From a bacterium (GTDB lineage: Bacteria > Auribacterota > UBA3054): DNA of 60,566 bases. The notes below the pieces were generated by a model. That model saw only the letters and a list, made by a program, of their open reading frames with translations. It had not been told where the DNA came from and did no database searches. Positions within the stretch are counted from its first letter, which is position 1, and every line of letters starts with the position of its first letter. Below, piece after piece: positions 9,054 through 16,242 of the stretch. The stretch covers positions 1-60,566 of the forward strand of contig JAFZXZ010000008.1 of the NCBI GenBank assembly GCA_017616555.1, in the 5' to 3' direction. Made by a program: the position numbers and the translations under genes.

Positions 9054-10550
9054 ATGAAAAAATTCCTAGCACTCTCTCTTTTGGCCGCTCTGGCTTCCTC
9101 TGCATTCGCCGAGACCGATCAGCAGGGCCTGACCATCGGCAACTTCAAGGATTACGAACGCATCACTTACCCCGTCCCCCTGATCAGGGGCACCTACACC
9201 TGCTCAAGGAAGGATTACAAGAACTTCAACGACGTCCCGGAAGTTTTCGTCAAGAACGAGACCACCGGCCGCACCATCAAGGGCACAGGCCTTTCCAGAC
9301 GCTACAAAGTCTGGCCGGAACTAGTTTACGGCACCAACACCCTGACAGTCACGGTCAAAACGAAAGAACGCACGGAATCCAACCAGATCCGCCTCATCTA
9401 CGAACGCCCCAATACCGACTACCTCTGCTACGTTTACTACATGGTCGATAAGAACGGCGACCATATCTACATCTCCAACCTTGACAAGGAAAACGATCCG
9501 CAGTACAAAGACGGTGAGCTCTGGAGAAAGAAATTCACGACCGGCTTGAAACTCATGCAATCCTTCACCGGCGACAGCATGTACCGCTTAGGTTACCCGA
9601 GAAGGTGCTTCGCCTTCAACTGCGACGAGAAGGGCGAGATCATCATCAACGTTATCACCAGCCAATACACCAAAGCGGAAGTCTGCGCCTGGAAAAGAGC
9701 GGACGGCTCTTTCGACGAAGGCAAACTCTATCAGAATTTCTGCGAAGTCTTGGGCGAAGACAGGAAAGGCGGCGAATTCCGCCGCGCCATAGGCATCCCC
9801 AACATGGCTTCTTTTGTGGACGGCAAAGTCAGCGGCAACACCGCCCTTGGCGGCCCGCTGCTCGCCCAGTTCGGCGCCACCGGCCTCTACTCCTGGCCAG
9901 CCAGCCTTGACGAAGTCGTGCAGTGCTTCACCAACAACACGCCCATCACCACATCACTCAACGACTCCTGCTGGAGGGACGTCCAATACGGACATGCCGC
10001 CACCACGCTTGGCGCCTATTTGCACGAATGCGGCCACGGCTTCGGTCTTCCTCACATCGAGGGCGACAAATACAACAGCGTTATGGCCCGTTCCTACGAC
10101 ATCATGAACCGCTGCTTCACTTCCTGGGAAACCCCCAGCCGCATGAACAAGGAAATAACCTTCTTTGACGAGCGCGACGAGCCGGTTTGGAGCCGCATAG
10201 AGTGCCACATCCTTTCCTCCGTTCCTTTCTTCAACGAGATCAAGGGTTCCGTTCCCAGAACGCCTCCTACGTACGAACTTGACGAGGACGGCGACACCAT
10301 CCGCATTCACGACGACGACGGCCTTGTCCTCGTTTCCTATTGGGGCCTCAAATACAAAGTCCTCGACACTCCGAACTGCCACATGTACCCCTTGGACGGC
10401 AGCGTCAAAGACGCTACGCTTTCCCTCTCTCAAATGCGCGCCGCCATGCAAACCGAGGAGAAGTTCGAGATGAAGTTCTGGGATAAGTACGGCAACCAGT
10501 CCTCTCCCGTCATAACGAAGGAAGGCCAGCCCAGCAATTTCTGGGATTAA
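9054..10550 (+). CDS. secreted metzincin-type zinc metallopeptidase (putative)
   Basis: 498 aa with a clear signal peptide (MKKFLALSLLAALASSAFA). The zinc site HECGHGFGLPH (His324, Glu325, His328, Gly331, His334) exactly fits the metzincin pattern HExxHxxGxxH. A downstream S-V-M-A-R is a plausible Met-turn. The N-terminal 180 residues are probably a beta domain carrying carbohydrate- or protein-binding loops. The closest family I can suggest is the fungal/bacterial 'Metallopep' group (YIL108W-like), at moderate confidence. The gene is 22 bp after the transglutaminase-like gene and is followed by a strong terminator, so it ends this transcription unit. Confidence 0.75.
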   Translation: MKKFLALSLLAALASSAFAETDQQGLTIGNFKDYERITYPVPLIRGTYTCSRKDYKNFNDVPEVFVKNETTGRTIKGTGLSRRYKVWPELVYGTNTLTVTVKTKERTESNQIRLIYERPNTDYLCYVYYMVDKNGDHIYISNLDKENDPQYKDGELWRKKFTTGLKLMQSFTGDSMYRLGYPRRCFAFNCDEKGEIIINVITSQYTKAEVCAWKRADGSFDEGKLYQNFCEVLGEDRKGGEFRRAIGIPNMASFVDGKVSGNTALGGPLLAQFGATGLYSWPASLDEVVQCFTNNTPITTSLNDSCWRDVQYGHAATTLGAYLHECGHGFGLPHIEGDKYNSVMARSYDIMNRCFTSWETPSRMNKEITFFDERDEPVWSRIECHILSSVPFFNEIKGSVPRTPPTYELDEDGDTIRIHDDDGLVLVSYWGLKYKVLDTPNCHMYPLDGSVKDATLSLSQMRAAMQTEEKFEMKFWDKYGNQSSPVITKEGQPSNFWD

Positions 10551-10572
10551 AACCTCTTCTAAAGCCAATAAA

Positions 10573-10600
10573 AAAAGCGGGATCAAGCGATCCCGCTTTT
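10573..10600 (+). terminator. intrinsic terminator after the 9054 gene
   Basis: A 12-bp perfect stem, AAAAGCGGGATC (10573-10584) and GATCCCGCTTTT (10589-10600), with loop AAGC and continuing T residues. Confidence 0.92.
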
Positions 10601-10616
10601 TTATTACCCGGCCCTC

Positions 10617-10644
10617 TTGACTTTCAAAAGGGATGTGGTATAAT
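10617..10644 (+). promoter_or_regulatory. feoAB promoter (consensus, extended -10)
   Basis: TTGACT (10617-10622), a 16-bp spacer, and TATAAT (10639-10644) preceded by TGG, giving an extended -10. It is the only promoter between the upstream terminator and feoA, and the expected start point is near 10651. Confidence 0.88.
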
Positions 10645-10652
10645 GGTGGTAG

Positions 10653-10671
10653 TTAGTTTCGGCTAACTAAA
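10653..10671 (+). promoter_or_regulatory. DtxR/IdeR-like iron box over the feo transcription start
   Basis: The 19 bases TTAGTTTCGGCTAACTAAA match the known IdeR/DtxR consensus TTAGGTTAGGCTAACCTAA at 15 of 19 positions. A perfect 7-bp dyad, TAGTTAG/CTAACTA (10650-10656 and 10663-10669), overlaps it. The position, at about +1 to +20, suits a repressor acting when iron is sufficient. A DtxR-family gene lies at 21984. Binding is inferred. Confidence 0.6.
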
Positions 10672-10703
10672 ATTAAAACGAACTAAAGAAAGGAGCAATA
10701 TAA

Positions 10704-10919
10704 ATGCCTATAACATTATTAAAGAAAGGCGAGAAAGGCCGCGTAAGGGAGATCCAGGGCAACGATGACGTCCGCCACCGTCTGCAGGAACTCGGTTTGG
10801 TAGAAGGCGTGGAAGTGGAAGTGATCTTAAGCCAGGGAGGGAAGATGATCCTGGGGTTCTACGGGACCAGATTGGCTGTGGACGCGGATGTCGCTTCCAG
10901 AATAATCGTGCACAAGTAA
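10704..10919 (+). CDS. feoA: FeoA, ferrous iron transport accessory protein
   Basis: A 71-aa SH3-like domain protein of normal FeoA length with the family pattern G-x-x-x-x-V, RLQELGLVEG and ILGFYGTRLAVD. FeoA is a cytosolic partner needed for full FeoB activity. The RBS AAAGGAG (10689-10695) is eight bases before the ATG. feoB starts 14 bp downstream, after its own RBS (AAAGGA). Confidence 0.95.
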   Translation: MPITLLKKGEKGRVREIQGNDDVRHRLQELGLVEGVEVEVILSQGGKMILGFYGTRLAVDADVASRIIVHK

Positions 10920-10933
10920 GAAAGGAAATACAT

Positions 10934-13528
10934 ATGAGCATAAAGATAGCATTGGCCGGAAATCCCAACTGCGGCAAGACAACGCTTTTCAACGACCTGA
11001 CCGGAGCCCATCAGTACGTGGGCAACTGGCCGGGCGTAACCGTTGAGAAAAAGGAAGGTTTTTACGAGGGCGACAAGGAATTTGTGATCCAGGATCTGCC
11101 CGGCATCTATTCGCTTTCTCCCTACTCTTTGGAAGAGCGCATCTCCAGGCAGTACCTGGTGAAGGAAAGCCCGGACGGCATACTGAATATCGTTGACGGC
11201 ACCAATATAGAAAGGAATCTTTACCTAACCACCCAGCTGGCTGAATTGGGCGTTCCCATGGTGGTGGCCGTCAACATGATGGACCTTGTCAATAAAAGAG
11301 GGGACAAATACGACCTGGAGAAACTGGGACGCCGCCTCGGCTGCAAGGTCATGGGCATCAGCGCTCAGAAAAACACAGGCTGCAAAGAGTGCGCTTTAGC
11401 CATGTTCAGCTACGCCAAAGAAGGCAAGATGCGCGAAGCTCCGCACGTCTTCAGCGGTTCCGTCGAGCACGCCCTGGCGCATATCGAGGAATCCATCCAG
11501 GGGATCGTCCCCAAGAACGCCATACGCTGGTACGCCATCAAGATCTTCGAAAGGGACAAAGAGATCATTTCGCAGCTTAACATCGATCCCGAAATAATAG
11601 AGCACGTCGAAGACCACATCGTAGATTGCGAAAAAGAACTGGACGACGATGCGGAGTCTATCATCACTTCCCAGCGCTATGAGTTCATTAAAAAACTGAT
11701 AGACGAGTGCGTGAAGTTCAATGTCAAAGCTCGCCAGAAAGAGAGCTTCAGCGACCGCATCGACAGGATCGTGACGCACCGCATATGGGCGCTGCCGGTC
11801 TTCGCTTTAGCTTTGACCGCCATGTACTGGGTGGCGGTGGCGGACAACGGCCCCGGCACGAAACTGACGGATTGGGCTAACGACGGATTGCTAGGCGACG
11901 GCTGGTTCCTTCCCTTCACGCAGCATGCTTATGAAACGAAGGAAGTCGGCGCTGAAATACCTTGGTACGAAGGCAAGACTTACGAAGAGGCCAGCGGAGA
12001 ATTCGAGCCGCACGGCGCCAACGTCGAGAAGTGGCAGGCTGCTTATATAGAGGCCTACAATGAAAAGCACGGCGAAGACGCCTATGAGAAAGCTCTGAAA
12101 GAAAAAGGCGAAGAGGAATTCAGCGTTTTGGACGAAGCCTTGGCTGCGACTGTTTCTGCCGAGGCCTGGCTTGAAAACGAAGACACCGGCGAGATAAGGA
12201 AAGGAAACGTCAGCGAAACGGATGGACTGATCTCGGCGGAAGAAGACGAGGAAGCGGAAAGTGAGCTTAAGTGGGTCTGCGATTATTCTATGTACAAACG
12301 TTCTTCCGAAGTTGAGGAACCGGATCCCAGCAAAGGTTTCGGAGTTTTCATTCCCGGCGTAGCCGCCTTAGCAGGCTCTTTCTGTGAGATGGTAGGCCTA
12401 AAGGAGGGAACGCTTGCTTATGCACTCATCAATGACGGCGTGATAGGAGGCGTTTGCACAGTGCTCGGTTTCGTGCCCATCATCGCACTGGTCTTTTTGT
12501 TCTTGGCTTTCCTGGAAGACTGCGGATACATGGCCAGAGTCGCTTTCATAATGGACAGAATCTTCAGGAAGTTCGGACTTTCCGGCAAATCCTTTATTCC
12601 GATGTTGGTTGGCAAAGGCTGCGGGGTCCCGGCCGTTATGGCGGCCCGAACTATTGAGAACGTGCGCGATCAGAGAATGACGGTGCTTCTCGCCACCTTT
12701 ATTCCCTGCGGCGCCAAGACCGTCATCATAGCCATGTTCGCGGCTGTCTTCTTCAGGGAATACTGGTGGATAGCGGCTGCTATGGACTTAACCGGAATCG
12801 CGATCATCGTGCTGAGCGGCATCGCGCTTAAAAAGACCCGCCTCTTCGCCGGGGAAGCCGCGCCCTTCATCATGGAACTGCCGGCTTACCATCTCCCGAC
12901 TTTCAAGGGTGTTTTGATCCATACCTGGAACAGGGTGAAGGGCTACGTCGTGAAAGCGGGCGTGGTGATATTCCCTTGTTGCGTCGTTCTGACTCTCATG
13001 ATGACCTTTGGCTGGAATTTCTCGGTGGTCGATAACCTGGATGATTCCATTCTTGCTTCCATAGGATCAGCGCTCTCTTTCATAACCAAGCCTTTGGGAT
13101 TTGGCAACTGGCAGGGGACGGCGGCCAGCATTTCCGCTGAGATCGCCAAGGAGCAGGCTACGGCTACTTTGGCTATGGTGGCCGGAGGCGACGGGAGCGC
13201 CGCCGCCAACATAACCCAGCTCTTCAAAAGCTTCGATCCAATCAACTACAAGGCCGTGGCGCTCGCCTTCCTGCTCTTCAACCTCTTCATCCCGCCCTGC
13301 ATCGTGGCCGTCGTCAACACCTTCAAGGAGATGGGCACGAAAGCCTGGGGCTGGTTCGCCGTAGGCTTCCAGTTCCTGGTCGGCTATACGCTGGCTTTGA
13401 ACGCTTTCCAGATCGGCAAGTTCGTAAATACGCACAACTTCACTTTCGCCTTCATCGCGACGATCGTTTGGGACATATTTATCCTTTACTTCATCGTTCG
13501 TCCCAACCCCTATAAGGAGTCCAAATGA
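10934..13528 (+). CDS. feoB: FeoB, ferrous iron transporter with a large extracytoplasmic insert
   Basis: 864 aa. The N-terminal G domain has G1 GNPNCGKT (residues 9-16), G3 DLPG and G4 NMMD, followed by a helical spacer. A membrane domain with two Gate repeats follows (LEDCGYMARVAF; GKGCGVPAVMAARTIEN; PCGAKTVI). FeoB imports Fe(II) across the inner membrane. The protein is about 100 aa longer than usual because of an acidic stretch of roughly 135 residues (about 330-465) after the first membrane helix, in the loop expected to face the periplasm. A similar 'WANDGLxGDGW' lead-in is, as I recall, found in FeoB of gut Clostridia, so the insert may belong to a known subfamily. The stop overlaps the next start (ATGA). 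Confidence 0.95.
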   Translation: MSIKIALAGNPNCGKTTLFNDLTGAHQYVGNWPGVTVEKKEGFYEGDKEFVIQDLPGIYSLSPYSLEERISRQYLVKESPDGILNIVDGTNIERNLYLTTQLAELGVPMVVAVNMMDLVNKRGDKYDLEKLGRRLGCKVMGISAQKNTGCKECALAMFSYAKEGKMREAPHVFSGSVEHALAHIEESIQGIVPKNAIRWYAIKIFERDKEIISQLNIDPEIIEHVEDHIVDCEKELDDDAESIITSQRYEFIKKLIDECVKFNVKARQKESFSDRIDRIVTHRIWALPVFALALTAMYWVAVADNGPGTKLTDWANDGLLGDGWFLPFTQHAYETKEVGAEIPWYEGKTYEEASGEFEPHGANVEKWQAAYIEAYNEKHGEDAYEKALKEKGEEEFSVLDEALAATVSAEAWLENEDTGEIRKGNVSETDGLISAEEDEEAESELKWVCDYSMYKRSSEVEEPDPSKGFGVFIPGVAALAGSFCEMVGLKEGTLAYALINDGVIGGVCTVLGFVPIIALVFLFLAFLEDCGYMARVAFIMDRIFRKFGLSGKSFIPMLVGKGCGVPAVMAARTIENVRDQRMTVLLATFIPCGAKTVIIAMFAAVFFREYWWIAAAMDLTGIAIIVLSGIALKKTRLFAGEAAPFIMELPAYHLPTFKGVLIHTWNRVKGYVVKAGVVIFPCCVVLTLMMTFGWNFSVVDNLDDSILASIGSALSFITKPLGFGNWQGTAASISAEIAKEQATATLAMVAGGDGSAAANITQLFKSFDPINYKAVALAFLLFNLFIPPCIVAVVNTFKEMGTKAWGWFAVGFQFLVGYTLALNAFQIGKFVNTHNFTFAFIATIVWDIFILYFIVRPNPYKESK

Positions 13529-13710
13529 TAGCGAACATTATTGTTGTCGCGGTCATCCTTGTCGTGGCTTTCTTCGCTTTCAGAAAAGGCTTTGGAAAGC
13601 ACGGCCCCAAATGCGAGATATGCTCCTGCCACGGCTGCTCGAAATGCAAGGAGCTGAAGGAAGAGCTTGAAAAACAGGAAAAAGAAAAAAATAAATCACA
13701 CGAATCATAG
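13525..13710 (+). CDS. FeoB-associated Cys-rich membrane peptide
   Basis: 61 aa: one N-terminal membrane helix (residues 2-19), then a basic segment and four cysteines in C-x2-C-x3-C-x2-C spacing (CEICSCHGCSKCK region, which includes a fifth Cys), and a charged tail. Its size, position and ATGA overlap with feoB match the FeoB-associated Cys-rich membrane protein family (FeoC-like position). Known members accompany FeoB in many anaerobes; metal or redox binding by the Cys cluster is inference. Confidence 0.85.
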   Translation: MIANIIVVAVILVVAFFAFRKGFGKHGPKCEICSCHGCSKCKELKEELEKQEKEKNKSHES

Positions 13711-13745
13711 TTAGCTCCAATTTAGGTGAAAGTAGGTACAACACG

Positions 13746-13768
13746 GGCAAGGCGGCTTCCGCCTTGCC
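13746..13768 (+). terminator. intrinsic terminator of the feo operon
   Basis: A 10-bp perfect stem, GGCAAGGCGG (13746-13755) and CCGCCTTGCC (13759-13768), with loop CTT, followed by the T-rich TCTCTTTAT. Confidence 0.8.
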
Positions 13769-13778
13769 TCTCTTTATC

Positions 13779-13807
13779 TTGATTTGAAAACGTGATTATG
13801 CTATTCT
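13779..13807 (+). promoter_or_regulatory. tmRNA promoter
   Basis: TTGATT (13779-13784), a 17-bp spacer, then TATTCT (13802-13807), with about 27 bp to the mature tmRNA 5' end. CCTCACCAT just downstream also occurs near the start of the rRNA-type leader (60372-60380). Confidence 0.6.
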
Positions 13808-13834
13808 CTCCTCACCATGAATAGAAAAGACATT

Positions 13835-14188
13835 GGGGGCGCACCGGTTTCGACTGGGATCACAACCCTTCTGTGGCATGTCGCGGAGGTCCGTTGGCCG
13901 CGTTAACAATCGGGCAAAAACATAACTGCGAACAACGAATTCGCTCTTGCTGCCTAATTAAAGGCAACGACGCTTCCTGTTCCTTCCGCCTGTAAGGAAT
14001 TTGAAGCGAGGTTTACAGGCTGGCCTTTTTTTAGCCCGTCGGGAAAAGGCGAGATCTTAGGCGGGACTTTCCCCCATGACACCCGTCGGTTGGCTAAATA
14101 GGGGATAAAATCAAACATCCGACTACACATGTAGAAGCAGCTGGCGCGGATCGCTAGGACGCGGGTTCGATTCCCGCCGCCTCCACCA
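13835..14188 (+). ncRNA. ssrA: tmRNA (transfer-messenger RNA)
   Basis: The 5' end GGGGGCGCACCGGTTTCGAC and the 3' end GGTTCGATTCCCGCCGCCTCCACCA region form the tRNA-like domain (GGGGGCG pairs with CGCCTCC; CCA encoded at 14186-14188). The resume codon is GCG at 13928-13930. The tag frame reads A-N-N-E-F-A-L-A-A and stops at TAA 13955-13957. Pseudoknot-type repeats fill the rest. tmRNA rescues stalled ribosomes and marks the product for proteolysis. Confidence 0.97.
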
Positions 14189-14277
14189 ATTCTTGGGCAT
14201 AAGGCACATTATTGGGGATTATGGTAAAATGTTAAATAATTTAGGATTGAATTATTTAATAATCCCTATTTTTACTT

Positions 14278-14712
14278 ATGCGTATCGCTATCGGTTCTGA
14301 TCACGCCGGTTTCGAACTGAAAGGAAAGCTTGTTGCTTTCTTGAAGGAGCAGGGACTGGAAGTAGTGGACTGCGGCTGCAACGGGCCGGAGTCGGTGCAT
14401 TATCCCGTTTACGGCAAAGCCGTGGCTGAAAAAGTCCAAAAAGGCGAAGTCGATTTCGGGCTCCTCATCTGTTTTACGGGCATCGGAATGTCTATGGTCG
14501 CCAACCGCTACCCTGGCGTCAGGGCGGCTTTGTGCCGTTCCTGCGACGAGGCTTTTATGACGCGCCAGCATAACGACGCAAACATTTTGGTACTGGGCGC
14601 GAAGTACACTTTTGAAACCGACGCCTACCCCATCGCGATGACTTTCCTGAAGACGCCCTTTTCCGGCGGGGAAAGGCACGCACTTAGAATCAAAATGATC
14701 GAAAAAGAATGA
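14278..14712 (+). CDS. rpiB: ribose 5-phosphate isomerase B
   Basis: A 144-aa member of the RpiB/LacAB family, interconverting ribose 5-phosphate and ribulose 5-phosphate. It shows GSDHAGFELK (Asp8, His9), the catalytic Cys65 in LLICFTGIGMS, and His98 in RQHND. The glycine that normally follows the catalytic cysteine (ICGTGIGMS) is Phe66 here, an unusual change next to the active site. Its last bases overlap the next start (ATGA), tying it to the V-ATPase genes downstream. A related sugar-phosphate isomerase activity is possible. Confidence 0.88.
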   Translation: MRIAIGSDHAGFELKGKLVAFLKEQGLEVVDCGCNGPESVHYPVYGKAVAEKVQKGEVDFGLLICFTGIGMSMVANRYPGVRAALCRSCDEAFMTRQHNDANILVLGAKYTFETDAYPIAMTFLKTPFSGGERHALRIKMIEKE

Positions 14713-14861
14713 ACAACATTTACGAACAGGTGATGGCATGGACGTTCATCGCGGTGAGGGTACTAATCTTCGGCGCGATCGTCTGGTACGCTGTTTACGA
14801 ATATCGTAACTGGAGCAGGAAAAACACGGTCGTGGAAGACGAAAAGGATGATGAACAATGA
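14709..14861 (+). CDS. 50-aa single-helix membrane peptide at the head of the V-ATPase cluster
   Basis: Translates to MNNIYEQVMAWTFIAVRVLI followed by a helix ending WYAVYEY, a basic NWSRK segment and an acidic tail. There is one membrane helix at about residues 10-30, with the N-terminus probably outside. Both ends overlap neighbours by ATGA (rpiB at 14709-14712, the next gene at 14858-14861), strong support for real translation. I do not recognise a family. It may be an accessory or assembly peptide of the rotary ATPase. Confidence 0.65.
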   Translation: MNNIYEQVMAWTFIAVRVLIFGAIVWYAVYEYRNWSRKNTVVEDEKDDEQ

Positions 14862-15166
14862 GCAGTATCAGGGACATAATCAAGACTGAAGAGGAAGCGG
14901 CCGCCATACTGTCGAACGCCAAGAGCCAGGCCGAAGAGATAAAAAAGGAAGGCAAAGAAAAAGCCGCCGCCATTCTGGCCGAGGCTGAATCCAAGCGCGA
15001 AGCCGAACTGGAAAAAGAAAAAGCGAGGATCGTGAAAGAGGAGTCCGAGGCGGCTGAAAAGGACAAAGCTGAATTGGAAAAACTGCTTTCCGGCCGCGAG
15101 AAGAAATTCTTGGAAAAGAAGGACGCCATCGCCAGGTCAGTCCTGGAGGGCATCCTGGAGAGCTGA
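14858..15166 (+). CDS. V/A-type ATPase subunit H/G-like coiled-coil protein
   Basis: 102 aa, almost entirely charged alpha-helix rich in Ala, Glu and Lys, with the EEEAAAILSNAKSQAEEIKK pattern typical of peripheral-stalk subunits (AhaH/NtpF/subunit G). Such helices pair with subunit E to form the stator. No membrane segment is present, which argues against an F-type b subunit. It starts in an ATGA overlap and is followed two bases after its stop by subunit C. The sequence is low complexity, so the call rests on context plus composition. Confidence 0.7.
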   Translation: MSSIRDIIKTEEEAAAILSNAKSQAEEIKKEGKEKAAAILAEAESKREAELEKEKARIVKEESEAAEKDKAELEKLLSGREKKFLEKKDAIARSVLEGILES

Positions 15167-15168
15167 AA

Positions 15169-16242
15169 ATGGGTATTTTTGGTCTCTGCGAATTCGCGGC
15201 TCTCAACAGCCGCATCCATTACGTCAAGTCGCGCATGCTGAAAGTAAGCGACTGGCAGACGCTGCTTGGCACGGCGGACCTAAGATCCGCCGTCGGCGAT
15301 CTCGGCTCTCTTCCGATGGGCGAAGGGCTGAGGACGGAACGCGGAGACGGAAGCTTGTCCTTGAGAATGGTCGAGCACAGCCTGCAGCAGAATTTCATAA
15401 CCGAGATGCTGACGCATTTGCGCTTTTTGTCCGGCGCTTCAGCCGAGGCTTTGACGGAGCTCGTCAGGGTGTACGACCTTCTGAACCTGAAGAAAATATT
15501 GAGGATCAACCAGGGCTACGCCGGGAAAGACAAAATGAGCGAGCTCTTCGTCGATCTCTACGATCTTGGAAGGCATTCGCTTCTCAAAATGGAAAAATGG
15601 GAAGCGCTCTCGGCGGGCGGCAAGATAGGGAACGCTTTTGCCGGCAGCTGCTACGAGGAAGACTTCAAGCTGGACATTGACCTGGCCGGGGAGTCGGCGG
15701 GATTATTGCGCCTTGAGACCTTGATCGAAAGAAGTTATTTCAAGAATCTTTACCGCTGCCTCAAGAGTTCCGGGGGCTTAGAGCTTCTCAGAATGCAGAT
15801 AGACGAGCTCTGTCTGGAGCAGATGGTGAGATTAAGGTACCACTTCGGAATGGAGATCCCGGCCATTCAGCCTTTGACGATGCTTGACCTTTCCTCCCTC
15901 TGGAATGAAAAACTTTTCCTTAAGCTTATGGAAGCGGAAGACGAGAAGAAGTTCTTTGAACTGCTTTCAAATGAACCTGCTTTCAAAGGCTTTGACTGCT
16001 CTTCGCTCGGCGCCTGCCTCAGGTCTATGCGCTTCGCGAGGATCAGGATGTGCAAGGCTGTTTTGGCGTCCGGCGCGCCCTTGTCCTTGAGACCGCTCAC
16101 CGCTCTCTTTATGCTGAAGCAGCAGGAGATAAGAGACATTGTTTCCGTTTTGCAGATCAAGCGTTTCAAAAGAGAGGAGAAGTTGGGCTGGCTCGTCATG
16201 CCTGAAGTGGTTAGCGGAAGCGTCAGGGGGGTCGCCGTATGA
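15169..16242 (+). CDS. atpC: V/A-type ATPase subunit C (AC39/d-like)
   Basis: A 357-aa, mostly helical soluble protein with the repeated three-domain pattern of vATP-synt_AC39 (AALNSRIHYVKSRML at the N-terminus; YDLLNLKKILR near residue 105). Subunit C links the central rotor shaft to the membrane c-ring. The normal family length is 330-350. The gene sits between the H/G-like and I subunits and overlaps the next gene by four bases. Confidence 0.78.
   Translation: MGIFGLCEFAALNSRIHYVKSRMLKVSDWQTLLGTADLRSAVGDLGSLPMGEGLRTERGDGSLSLRMVEHSLQQNFITEMLTHLRFLSGASAEALTELVRVYDLLNLKKILRINQGYAGKDKMSELFVDLYDLGRHSLLKMEKWEALSAGGKIGNAFAGSCYEEDFKLDIDLAGESAGLLRLETLIERSYFKNLYRCLKSSGGLELLRMQIDELCLEQMVRLRYHFGMEIPAIQPLTMLDLSSLWNEKLFLKLMEAEDEKKFFELLSNEPAFKGFDCSSLGACLRSMRFARIRMCKAVLASGAPLSLRPLTALFMLKQQEIRDIVSVLQIKRFKREEKLGWLVMPEVVSGSVRGVAV

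Noticed and set aside
14858..15166. F-type ATPase b subunit
   Set aside because: No membrane helix, and all neighbours are V/A-type subunits.
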